From contig CAKUTX010000002.1 in assembly GCA_934692485.1 (NCBI GenBank), positions 62,001 through 126,000 of the forward strand: a DNA stretch of 64,000 nt, read 5' to 3'. The notes under the pieces are model-generated. The model had not been told where the DNA came from, made no database searches, and saw only the letters and a program-made list of their open reading frames with translations. This DNA is from an uncultured Candidatus Melainabacteria bacterium (lineage in GTDB: Bacteria > Cyanobacteriota > Vampirovibrionia > Gastranaerophilales > Gastranaerophilaceae). Every line of letters begins with the position of its first letter. The first letter of the stretch is position 1. A program made the translations under genes and the position numbers. This document shows, in pieces, positions 27,083-34,023 of this stretch.

Positions 27083-28498
27083 ATGAAACAAGATTTGAGA
27101 AACGCTCTCGGGGGGGGGGGCAATCGCGAGAACCGCACCAATAAAGAAATAGAGGTACAGAACAAGCCGAGCAGAGGCATGAGCGAAGCGAAAGGTGAGC
27201 AAGAATCAGCGGGTGCTACGCACGTAGCCCACTGTGACAATATTGGTTCCTACTTCATACGTTGGTGTGGAGATGATTTCGAACGTTGCCGTTTAACGCG
27301 AGGCGCAGACAAGCCGAGCAGTGTCCAAGATTTATACCCTCGCCCCTTTGTGGGAGAGGGTGTCCGAAGGACGGGTGAGGGGTCCCATTCCGACAAGTCC
27401 TCCCGTCATGCTGAACTTGTTTCAGCATCGCATGGACTTCATAAAAAAGCTGCCTTTACATTGGCGGAAGTTCTAATCACCCTTGGAATAATCGGAGTTG
27501 TTGCAGCACTAACAATGCCTGCACTTATAACTAATATCCAAGACCGAGTTCAGCAAAAACGTATTGAAAACATTAATCAAAAACTAAGTAAAGTCACAGA
27601 TAAAATGGCTGTACAGAGCGGTTTGACAGGTTACGACACGACAATGGCTTTTGTCCAAGAAATGTCAAAACACATGAAAATCGCTAAAATTTGTGATAAC
27701 GAACACTTGGCCGAGTGTTGGCCGACTCAAGAAGTTACCCTTAATGACGAAGGCAAAACTTGGGAAATCGCAAAAACAAAGAATGCAAAAACATTAAAAA
27801 TCTCAAATAATGCTGAAGATTGGGCAGACACCGTCGGAATTGTTACAGGTGATGGCACAGGCATGATTTTGAGTTATAACAAAAAATGTGAGTTTAATGT
27901 AGATGATGTCGGTTTAAAATACGACAGTAGCACCGGTAAATCTAATTCATTAGGATGCCTTTCAGGTGTTTATGACTGGAACGGAAGCTCAAAACCGAAT
28001 AAGTTAAGCAAAGACGTCACACCCTTCGGTATGGCAAGTGGTTTAGGAACTAATTGCGCAATTGAATTTGGTGGAAAATGTTTCACAGCACCATTTATTC
28101 CAACACGGTTAACAAGAGCTCAATGCGCAGCAGAGAAAGATAAGTTAGGTATAAAAGAATGTTGTCTTGATGAAAGTTGTTTTGTCGAATATGATTTCTG
28201 GGCCGGTGCAGTAAAACAATGTGGCGGAGTAAGTAAGATGCCAACACGAGCTGATTTAACAGAATTGGCAAAGGTTTTATATAATACATCAAATATATCA
28301 TCAGGTTATATATCTGGTCTAACCTTAGACACCTCAAAAGCCTCTTCAATGGGCTTCACTGGTTCTGATTTCTACGTTTGGTCGGGTGAGGAGTACGATA
28401 GCGGCCGCGCGTACTACCACTACTTCAACTCGTCGTACACGAACTGGGACTACTACTACCGCTCCAACTACTATCAGGCGGTGTGCTTAGCTGAGTAG
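27083..28498 (+). CDS. Pilin-like (prepilin-type) protein with repeat-derived leader, G11 tract and C-terminal variable-region-like island
   Basis: 471 codons from an ATG with GGAGG 7 bases upstream. Codons 10-13 are a run of 11 G. Residues 14 to about 118 read through intergenic-repeat sequence (VGEGVRRTGEG, HAELVSASH). A type IV/pseudopilin signature then starts at KKAAFTLAEVLITLGIIG near residue 125 (A/F cleavage, Glu at +5, hydrophobic helix). The body is Cys-rich (CAAEKDKLGIKECCLDE). The last 40 residues have an aromatic, GC-ending codon island resembling a DGR target site with a C-type-lectin-like end (FYVWSGEEY ... QAVCLAE). No ATG lies nearer the pilin signature, so expression probably depends on the G-tract frame. 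It stands alone between a shared upstream repeat and a strong terminator. Confidence 0.75.
   Translation: MKQDLRNALGGGGNRENRTNKEIEVQNKPSRGMSEAKGEQESAGATHVAHCDNIGSYFIRWCGDDFERCRLTRGADKPSSVQDLYPRPFVGEGVRRTGEGSHSDKSSRHAELVSASHGLHKKAAFTLAEVLITLGIIGVVAALTMPALITNIQDRVQQKRIENINQKLSKVTDKMAVQSGLTGYDTTMAFVQEMSKHMKIAKICDNEHLAECWPTQEVTLNDEGKTWEIAKTKNAKTLKISNNAEDWADTVGIVTGDGTGMILSYNKKCEFNVDDVGLKYDSSTGKSNSLGCLSGVYDWNGSSKPNKLSKDVTPFGMASGLGTNCAIEFGGKCFTAPFIPTRLTRAQCAAEKDKLGIKECCLDESCFVEYDFWAGAVKQCGGVSKMPTRADLTELAKVLYNTSNISSGYISGLTLDTSKASSMGFTGSDFYVWSGEEYDSGRAYYHYFNSSYTNWDYYYRSNYYQAVCLAE
27110..27120 (+). repeat. Poly-G tract (G11) in coding start
   Basis: Eleven G in a row, 24 bases after the A of the ATG. 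With 11 G the frame continues into the pilin. With 10 G it stops at TAG near 27150, and with 12 G at TAA near 27140 (read by me from the sequence). Confidence 0.9.
27162..27174 (+). repeat. 13-bp direct repeat, copy 1
   Basis: ACAAGCCGAGCAG here is repeated at 27309-27321, both inside the leader of the pilin-like gene. It supports an origin of the leader from repeat sequence. Confidence 0.7.
27309..27321 (+). repeat. 13-bp direct repeat, copy 2
   Basis: Second copy of ACAAGCCGAGCAG, 147 bases after the first. Confidence 0.7.
27337..27385 (+). repeat. Roughly 49-bp inverted repeat, left copy
   Basis: CCCTCGCCCC ... GGGTGAGGGGTCC; it matches, in inverted orientation with a few differences, the copy at 28699-28746. 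The two flank the pilin signature and variable end. Related sequences are widespread intergenic repeats in bacteria. Confidence 0.85.
28394..28489 (+). other. Putative DGR variable region at the 3' end of the pilin-like gene
   Basis: From 28394 to 28471, 20 of 26 codons end in C and 5 in G, mainly TAC, AAC, CAC, GAC, TTC and TCC, while the rest of the gene uses A/T-ending codons. This is what adenine-specific mutagenesis of AAC-rich template codons would leave. It is followed by constant CAGGCGGTGTGC and the stop. No reverse transcriptase or template repeat was found in the window, so the assignment is from pattern only. Confidence 0.55.
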
Positions 28499-28546
28499 GT
28501 AGTCCTTTGCGAACGGCAGGAACTTTTTGCAGAAATAATATTAGAT

Positions 28547-28574
28547 GGGGCGGAATGGAATTCCGCCCCTTTTT
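28547..28574 (+). terminator. GC-rich hairpin and T-tract after the pilin-like gene
   Basis: GGGGCGGAA (28547-28555), 5-base loop, TTCCGCCCC (28561-28569), then T5. It begins 49 bases after the stop. It functions as a terminator by appearance; GC-rich hairpins just 3' of a variable region also occur in DGRs. Confidence 0.85.
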
Positions 28575-28698
28575 CCATTACCCCTCCAGGGGCGAGGGGA
28601 CTAGCACTGTCATCGCGAAGCCGGAGCAGAGGGTGAAAGCGGAAGCGTACCCGTTTATTGCGACGGCGACAAACTTGTTGCGCGATCTTGCCAGAATT

Positions 28699-28746
28699 GG
28701 ACCCCTCACCCGTCCTTCGGCCACCCTCTCCCACAAGGGGCGAGGG
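28699..28746 (-). repeat. Roughly 48-bp inverted repeat, right copy
   Basis: GGACCCCTCACCC ... GGGGCGAGGG, the inverted partner of 27337-27385. Between 28575 and 28877 I see no gene; the stretch is GC-rich repeat-like sequence with further fragments (for example CCAGGGGCGAGGGG at 28588-28601 and AAAGGGGCGAAGGGG at 28786-28800). Confidence 0.8.
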
Positions 28747-28877
28747 AATTTGCACTATTCACCTCTCAATCTGTTCGCTATCCACAAAGGGGCGAAGGGG
28801 CAAAGACAAGAACAACCGTCACCCTGAACCAATTTCAGCATGATGAAATATTCTGCCGGTTTGCAATATTACGTTAA

Positions 28878-29135
28878 TTATCCCTCATCTATAGAAATCT
28901 TAGAAGAAACTTCAGCAACAATTCTCTGTACATCTGCCCCACCAATTGCTACTTCCAATATTAACGGACTGTGGATTAATACTGTTTCAGAATACTCCAT
29001 CGTATCAACATCTATTATGTTAAATTCAATAAAATCTTCTCCAGCATATATGAGTTTTCCGTATTCTCCACCTGTTGCCCATTTTATAAACATATATTGA
29101 TTTTCATACTCTTTAAGCTTTTCTACTAATCTCAT
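28878..29135 (-). CDS. Hypothetical protein, 85 aa, small beta-rich
   Basis: Not recognised. It reads RLVEKLKEYENQYMFIKWAT, GEYGKLIYAGEDFIEFNI, then MEYSETVLIHSPLIL and a short C-terminal helix. The K-x-x-Y-A-G-x-D-F-I-E-F pattern resembles an SH3- or Sm-like barrel strand pair, but this is only a visual likeness. AAGTAGG precedes the ATG. It is oriented toward the repeat region after the pilin-like gene. Confidence 0.6.
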   Translation of the reverse strand: MRLVEKLKEYENQYMFIKWATGGEYGKLIYAGEDFIEFNIIDVDTMEYSETVLIHSPLILEVAIGGADVQRIVAEVSSKISIDEG

Positions 29136-29209
29136 CCTACTTCCCCGTAAAATGTCTTACATATATATTGTAGTGATTTATTGAAATAAGTCAATTTTAT
29201 TAAAATTAT

Positions 29210-29291
29210 AAAAAAAGAAGCCGCACTTCTTGCGCGGCCTGAACAATAATCTTGGGAGGAGATTTGGGGATAGTTGTACTTGCATGATAAT
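29210..29291 (-). ncRNA. Candidate small RNA with CUCCUCC motif and terminator
   Basis: Leftward unit: TTGACA (29325-29320), 16 bases, TAGCAT (29303-29298), estimated start near 29291. The roughly 82-base transcript contains an unpaired-looking CTCCTCCC stretch complementary to a Shine-Dalgarno sequence, then a hairpin GCCGC ... GCGGC (29238-29234 with 29224-29220) and a run of T (29216-29210). There is no convincing coding frame. The promoter -10 is poor (4 of 6), so confidence is modest. Confidence 0.35.
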
Positions 29292-29339
29292 TCAAGCATG
29301 CTAAAATCGTTACACATGTTGTCAAAAAATTAACAAAAA

Positions 29340-29368
29340 TTTACATTTTATTGATTTTATATTATAAT
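29340..29368 (+). promoter_or_regulatory. Promoter of aroQ
   Basis: TTTACA (29340-29345), 17-base spacer, TATAAT (29363-29368). The ATG is at 29387 with GAGG at 29376-29379, so the leader is only about 12 bases but not leaderless. Confidence 0.7.
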
Positions 29369-29386
29369 AGTACTTGAGGTAATTAT

Positions 29387-29824
29387 ATGAAAATTTTGAT
29401 TATAAACGGCGTAAATATGAATATGCTTGGAGTTCGGGAGCCGGAAAAATATGGTAGCATGACTTTAAAAGATTTAGAAAAAGACTTATATGCGTATTCT
29501 TTTGAACTCGGCGTAGATGTGGAAACATTTCAGAGTAATTTTGAAGGGCAGATTGTTGAAAAAATTCATTCTGCATTGAATAATTTCGACGGAATTATTA
29601 TAAATGCTGGTGCTTACACTCATACTAGTGTTGCAATAAGAGATGCAATTTCATCTGTAAATATTCCTACCGTTGAAGTCCACATGACAAATATTTACAA
29701 AAGAGAAGAATTTAGACAAAAATCTTACCTCTCTGCTGTATGTGTTGGACAAATATCAGGGTTTGGCATAAACAGCTATAAGTTGGGACTAAATGCGCTT
29801 GTTGCTCTTTTGGACAACAAGTAA
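29387..29824 (+). CDS. aroQ: Type II 3-dehydroquinate dehydratase
   Basis: Third step of the shikimate pathway (3-dehydroquinate to 3-dehydroshikimate). The N-terminal motif is [17 protein letters not shown], with the catalytic Tyr in EKYG; the usual N-G-P-N-L-N-L-L-G is changed at P, L and L (V, M, M). [28 protein letters not shown], and [17 protein letters not shown] carry the remaining active-site Asn, His and Arg. 145 residues, normal. Single gene with its own promoter. No other shikimate genes nearby. Confidence 0.95.
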   Translation: MKILIINGVNMNMLGVREPEKYGSMTLKDLEKDLYAYSFELGVDVETFQSNFEGQIVEKIHSALNNFDGIIINAGAYTHTSVAIRDAISSVNIPTVEVHMTNIYKREEFRQKSYLSAVCVGQISGFGINSYKLGLNALVALLDNK

Positions 29825-29873
29825 AATATCTTTTTACATATAAACTCTACAAAAATAACTAAACTAATAGATT

Positions 29874-30227
29874 TTATTTTTGGAATTCGTCAACAAAGGC
29901 TTTCCCAACAGCCAAAGCTTTTAGTTCAGGTTGTTCGATGCCTGCATCTTGGTAACGTTTTTCTGCCAATTCTGCAATTTCAAGAGCCTTTTGAGCTAAC
30001 TCAGGATTTGCTGCAAAAATTTTTAAATCATTTTCTAAATTGTCAACCTTTACAGCAGACCTATCAGCCGGATTTTCAGGTATTTTTGTCATTTCCATTG
30101 CCTGAGTTTCCGGTTGGACAGATGATTGAGTTTCAGGTAATGCATCAATTTTTACCTGTTCAATTTTTTGTGTTTGTTGTGGAATGCTTGGACCTTGCGC
30201 GTTTTTCGGGATTTCGTTCATAGTCAC
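29874..30227 (-). CDS. Hypothetical protein, 117 aa
   Basis: Not recognised. The N-terminal 65 residues are Pro/Gln/Glu-rich and probably disordered (KNAQGPSIPQQTQKIEQVKI), followed by a helical region (DNLENDLKIFAANPELAQKA, LEIAELAEKRYQDAGIEQPE). No signal or membrane segment. GAAAGAGG lies before the ATG. Upstream carries the shared CTAGC-A6 element, about 100 bases from the start codon, so it may be co-regulated with the two paralogous membrane proteins and the 172-residue protein. Confidence 0.5.
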   Translation of the reverse strand: MTMNEIPKNAQGPSIPQQTQKIEQVKIDALPETQSSVQPETQAMEMTKIPENPADRSAVKVDNLENDLKIFAANPELAQKALEIAELAEKRYQDAGIEQPELKALAVGKAFVDEFQK

Positions 30228-30300
30228 ATCCTCTTTCTTTTACAAATTGCAGCTCGCTGCTACAATTTTTTTGTATTAACTCTATATTCTCGGTTTGTAG

Positions 30301-30332
30301 TTTTAAAACACGAAAATAAAATTTTTTGCTAG
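30301..30332 (-). promoter_or_regulatory. Putative promoter with shared CTAGC-A6-T4 element
   Basis: Read leftward: CTAGC-AAAAAA-TTTT (30332-30318), then TTTAAA (30307-30302) about 25 bases from the element's start. Confidence 0.35.
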
Positions 30333-30467
30333 TTTGTTAAAAAAAAATTACAAAAATTAATATATAATTTTTTATTACAAGCTTTTTATGATATATTAAA
30401 TGTGCAGCGTAGTCAAAGTATATAAATGTTATATAAAGTATACTACATTTAGGGAAGTATTGCAACC

Positions 30468-31583
30468 ATGAATTTTATCAACTTATTCAGTAATATTAAT
30501 CCGAGGGAAGTTATAAAAAACCTTCCTGACGCAGTGTTTGTCGTAGATTTCGACGGTAGAATAGTATGGGCGAACGATAAAGCTTCGGTAATTTTTGAAG
30601 GAAAAGCTTCCTATTTAAAAAGTTTGAACTTTGATGAAATTGTGGTTAATGGGCTTGAATTGGCTGAAAAATCTTGTTTGAAAAAGACTTCAGTTGTTAC
30701 GGGTGCTTTTACTGTAGATGGTAAAGAGTTTTTTGCAGAGATGAATGCAAAAAGGTATCTCGAGCAGTTTTTTATTACAATTCGTGATGTTACTGCAATG
30801 ACTAATGTGTTGACAATTGCGGAAAAAACAGGACGTTTAAATAAAGAAAAAAATGTTATGATAGCAAAATTGTCTAACGAATTTAAGTCCCCTATTCAGT
30901 CTATAATCGGATTTTCACAAGCTTTGCTTGATGGAATGGGCGGAGATATAAATGAAAAACAAAGTAAATATGTAAAAATTATTAACAAAAATTCGACGGA
31001 ATTATTATATTTTATTGATAAATTTCTAGAGTTTTCTCAAGCTGAGTCGTCATTATTTGCGTGTGAAAACAAGACTTTTGATTTGATTAACACAATTCAA
31101 AATGTTGTGAAAAACAATGAAAATGCTTTGAATGCTAAAAATTTGTCGGTTGAATACGACATTGAGGCTTTTGATAAGAGAATAATTAATAATGATGAAA
31201 ATGCTGTAAAACTAATATTGGAAAATGTATTAGAAACATCAATAAAATTGACTGATGCCGGTACAATCTCTTTCAAGTTAGATTATCCGGAAATGGATTT
31301 GGTGCAAGACTGTGGTGCGAAGATAGGTAAAAATTCAAACAGTTTTTCATATGTTCGAATTACAATCAGTGATACCGGTATGGGGCTTGCAGATTCAGAA
31401 ATTGAGGGAATATTTGAACCTTATACACAATTAGATGTTGCGCGCAGAAAAACAATTGTGCGTTCTATTGCACTCGGAACCGCTTATACAATGTTAAAAC
31501 GTATGGGTGGTGCAATATGGGTAAATTCAGAGGTTATGAAGGGTACAAAATTTTATATAATTTTGCCAATTGAAAAGATTTAG
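30468..31583 (+). CDS. Histidine-kinase-like protein with PAS domain, phospho-acceptor His replaced by Asn
   Basis: 371 residues. A PAS-like domain (about 14-110: LPDAVFVVDFDGRIVWANDK ... FFITIRDVTA) is followed by DHp and HATPase regions. The H-box reads KLSNEFKSPIQSI, so the phosphorylated His of S-H-E is Asn137 (codon AAC at 30876-30878). In the ATPase the N-box reads ILENVLETSIKLT, with the second conserved Asn as Thr, while the G1 box D-T-G-M-G-L and F-box are intact and G2 is partly changed (ALGTAY). It is probably unable to autophosphorylate; it may sense and signal by binding. It ends 8 bases before the ABC ATPase gene and may be co-transcribed. Confidence 0.85.
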   Translation: MNFINLFSNINPREVIKNLPDAVFVVDFDGRIVWANDKASVIFEGKASYLKSLNFDEIVVNGLELAEKSCLKKTSVVTGAFTVDGKEFFAEMNAKRYLEQFFITIRDVTAMTNVLTIAEKTGRLNKEKNVMIAKLSNEFKSPIQSIIGFSQALLDGMGGDINEKQSKYVKIINKNSTELLYFIDKFLEFSQAESSLFACENKTFDLINTIQNVVKNNENALNAKNLSVEYDIEAFDKRIINNDENAVKLILENVLETSIKLTDAGTISFKLDYPEMDLVQDCGAKIGKNSNSFSYVRITISDTGMGLADSEIEGIFEPYTQLDVARRKTIVRSIALGTAYTMLKRMGGAIWVNSEVMKGTKFYIILPIEKI

Positions 31584-31591
31584 GAGATGTT

Positions 31592-32587
31592 GTGAGTAAC
31601 GTTATTTTAAAACACGTAACGAAAATTTATGATAAGAAAAAAGTTATAGATAATATTGATTTGGAAATAAAAGATAAAGAATTTGTTGTTCTTGTCGGGG
31701 CTTCCGGTTGTGGTAAATCGACTCTTTTGAGAATGATTGCAGGTCTGGAAGATATTACTTCCGGCGAAATATTCATTGGTGATAAGAAAGTAAATGATGT
31801 TCAGCCAAAAGATAGAGATATTGCTTTTGTATTCCAGAGTTATGCTCTTTATCCGCATATGACGGTGAGAGAAAATATTGCATTTGGTTTAAAAATGAGA
31901 AAAGTTGATAAAGCGACTATTGAAAAAAAAGTTCAAGAAGCTGCTGAAATTTTAGATTTAGGAGAATATTTGGATAGAAAACCAAAACAATTATCCGGAG
32001 GTCAAAGGCAGCGTGTTGCATTGGGACGTGCAATCGTGAGAAATCCAAAAGTGTTTTTGATGGACGAACCTTTATCTAATCTTGATGCTAAATTGCGTGT
32101 GCAGATGCGCTCTGAAATTAAAAAGTTGCATGAAAAATTGCAAACAACATTTATATATGTAACTCACGACCAGACAGAAGCGTTAACAATGGGCGATAGA
32201 GTTGTTGTTTTGGATAAAGGACACGTACAACAAGCAGCAAGCCCTGAAGAAATTTACAATAACCCGTCAAATACGTTTGTTGCTGGTTTTGTCGGCTCTC
32301 CTCAAATGAATTTTATAGACAGTGAATGTTTGCCAAATATTGAGCGAAAAAATGTAATAGTCGGCATTAGACCTGAAAAAATGATGTCAGGCGGAAATAT
32401 AAGATTATCTGCGGACGTCGAGATTACTGAACTCCTCGGAAGCGAAAAAATAGTATATTTCAATATTGGTGATAAAAAATGTTCTGCCAAAATTGATGCC
32501 GATATAAATATTGGAAAAACTATTGATTTAAGTATCAACCCTGATGACATTTATTATTTCGATAAAGAAACAGGCGTAAGAGTTTAG
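31592..32587 (+). CDS. ABC importer ATPase of the MalK/UgpC family
   Basis: ATP-binding subunit of a sugar-type ABC importer. Walker A GASGCGKST, Q-loop QSYALYPHM, signature LSGGQRQR, Walker B VFLMDEPLSNLD and the H-loop THDQTEA are all present. The C-terminal TOBE-like domain is short, giving 331 residues against about 370. Start is GTG with AGGAG 5 bases before. No permease genes adjoin it. In some bacteria one MalK/MsmX-type ATPase serves several importers, so it could serve the lipoprotein near 4.3 kb; that is inference. Confidence 0.9.
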   Translation: MSNVILKHVTKIYDKKKVIDNIDLEIKDKEFVVLVGASGCGKSTLLRMIAGLEDITSGEIFIGDKKVNDVQPKDRDIAFVFQSYALYPHMTVRENIAFGLKMRKVDKATIEKKVQEAAEILDLGEYLDRKPKQLSGGQRQRVALGRAIVRNPKVFLMDEPLSNLDAKLRVQMRSEIKKLHEKLQTTFIYVTHDQTEALTMGDRVVVLDKGHVQQAASPEEIYNNPSNTFVAGFVGSPQMNFIDSECLPNIERKNVIVGIRPEKMMSGGNIRLSADVEITELLGSEKIVYFNIGDKKCSAKIDADINIGKTIDLSINPDDIYYFDKETGVRV

Positions 32588-32739
32588 GGATTTTTATCAT
32601 CTTCTATCCAAATTATTGTGATATTAATTGGTTTTGCGAAGGGGTTTGTCAAATTTATTTGCGAAAATGGGGGCTTCGCAAATGAGTCGTAAAATTTTAT
32701 TTTTTCAGAGAGTTGTTTTGTGTATTCTAATAAATTCAT
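32584..32739 (-). CDS. Small protein, 51 aa
   Basis: A complete frame on the leftward strand with AGGTGA 6 bases before its ATG. Sequence: LLEYTKQLSEKIKFYDSF, then AKPPFSQINLTNPFAKPINI and a WIEDDKNP tail. It overlaps the end of the ABC ATPase gene by 4 bases and otherwise fills the gap to rubrerythrin. Repeated F-A-K-P is notable. It could also be chance; support is the ribosome-binding site and the composition only. Confidence 0.4.
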   Translation of the reverse strand: MNLLEYTKQLSEKIKFYDSFAKPPFSQINLTNPFAKPINITIIWIEDDKNP

Positions 32740-32880
32740 AACTTTCACCTATAGTTTTATTATGGTGCTTTTGTTAGTGTATATAATCCTCAAAAAGTAT
32801 AATATTTAGACGGGTGGAATTGTCCATGATGTTAATATACCTGATTGATATTTATTGAATACTTTTAGTTGGAGGTAATT

Positions 32881-33462
32881 ATGTTGATTAAAAAAGAACT
32901 AAAAGGAACACAGACTGAACAAAATTTGATTAATGCTTTCGCAGGTGAATCTCAGGCTCGAAATCGTTATAGCTATTTTGCAAAACAAGCAAAAAAAGAG
33001 GGATATGAGCAAATCGCCGAGATTTTTCTAATAACAGCTGAAAACGAAAAGGAGCACGCGAAACTTTTTTACGAACATATTGGAAACACAATTGGCCACG
33101 TTGATGCAAGCTATCCGTTTGAACTTGGCACGACAGAAGAAAATTTAGAAAGTGCAATTAATGGTGAAAACGAAGAGTGGTCTATTCTTTACCCGAATGG
33201 AGAAAAAGTCGCTAGAGAAGAAGGGTTTGACGATATTGCGGAAACTTTTCATCATGTAATTGATGCGGAAAAACATCACGAAAATAGGTATAAAAAATTA
33301 TTAGAAAATGTGAAAAATAATACAGTCTTTTCTAAAGAAAAAGAAACATATTGGATGTGCAGAGAATGTGGTTATGTTTATCATGGCAAATCAGCTCCTA
33401 AAAAATGTCCGAATTGCCATCATCCACAAGCTTATTTTGAAGTGTTGTGCGAAAACTACTAA
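32881..33462 (+). CDS. Rubrerythrin
   Basis: Non-heme diiron protein that reduces hydrogen peroxide in anaerobes. The ferritin-like part has FAGESQARNRYSYFAKQA and ENEKEHAKLFYEHIG with DAEKHHENRYKKLL giving Glu/His iron ligands. The C-terminal rubredoxin domain has CRECGYVYHG and KCPNCHHPQAYF with four Cys. 193 residues from the ATG at 32881, TTGGAGG just upstream. Single gene. Supports an anaerobic lifestyle. Confidence 0.94.
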   Translation: MLIKKELKGTQTEQNLINAFAGESQARNRYSYFAKQAKKEGYEQIAEIFLITAENEKEHAKLFYEHIGNTIGHVDASYPFELGTTEENLESAINGENEEWSILYPNGEKVAREEGFDDIAETFHHVIDAEKHHENRYKKLLENVKNNTVFSKEKETYWMCRECGYVYHGKSAPKKCPNCHHPQAYFEVLCENY

Positions 33463-33497
33463 TTAATTATTGCGCGATTTTAAAGTTGATTGTTACA

Positions 33498-33896
33498 TTA
33501 TGCGTTGCAATCCAACTTATTGCCAACTCCTTTGGACTTTACCGCCTGAGCTTGCATTTTAATATTTTCAGCTTGAGTCGCAACTTTGTAATCCTGAGAT
33601 GACGGATTAGATGGCGCCATAGCTGATTTAATCACTGTGTTTGCATCATTAATAGTTTTTTGTGGGTTGTTTGGGTCTAATGTTGGCATTTTTATTGAGA
33701 CATGTCCACCAACAGGAATTCCATCTGAGTTTTTCTCTATGACGATTGAGCCAGCAAGAGAGCCTCCAGCTGATTTGTGCGCGGCTTCATGAGCATAAAT
33801 CTCTTGATAGTTTTTCTTGATTAATGCTTCTTTTTGAGCTTTTTTCTGTTTTTCAATCGGATTTGAAAAGTTGTAAAATAGATTGATACCAGCCAT
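33498..33896 (-). CDS. SprA-related putative metalloprotease
   Basis: 132 residues from ATG 33896 (AGAGGG 8 bases before; an ATG 21 bases upstream is less likely). YAHEAAHKSAGG is an HExxH-like block followed by GG, then DGIPVGGHVSIK, which matches the SprA-related (CJM1_0395-like) family pattern of a HExxH plus G-G-x-V. The C-terminal part is a helical QAENIKMQAQAVKSK. Zinc-protease activity is a family prediction. It converges with rubrerythrin. Confidence 0.7.
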   Translation of the reverse strand: MAGINLFYNFSNPIEKQKKAQKEALIKKNYQEIYAHEAAHKSAGGSLAGSIVIEKNSDGIPVGGHVSIKMPTLDPNNPQKTINDANTVIKSAMAPSNPSSQDYKVATQAENIKMQAQAVKSKGVGNKLDCNA

Positions 33897-33970
33897 ATTT
33901 AGAACCCTCTTACACAATACCTACTAGCATTGTAGCATATTTTATTAAAGTTTGCAACCTTTTTGGGTAT

Positions 33971-34002
33971 AAAAATGTCACCTGATTTATCAGGTGACAT
34001 TT
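33971..34002 (-). terminator. Terminator of thrS
   Basis: A perfect 13-bp stem (33973-33985 with 33990-34002) with a TTTA loop, followed leftward by T5. It lies 20 bases after the thrS stop. Confidence 0.85.
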
Positions 34003-34023
34003 CAATGTACTTAGTTATATTGC

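Noticed and set aside
28474..28755. Leftward open frame of 93 codons after the pilin-like gene
   Set aside because: It reads through GC-rich intergenic repeat with no ribosome-binding site; its length is due to composition.
27083..29135. DGR reverse transcriptase or template repeat nearby
   Set aside because: I found no reverse-transcriptase motif and no second copy of the variable region in the window; it would have to be elsewhere.
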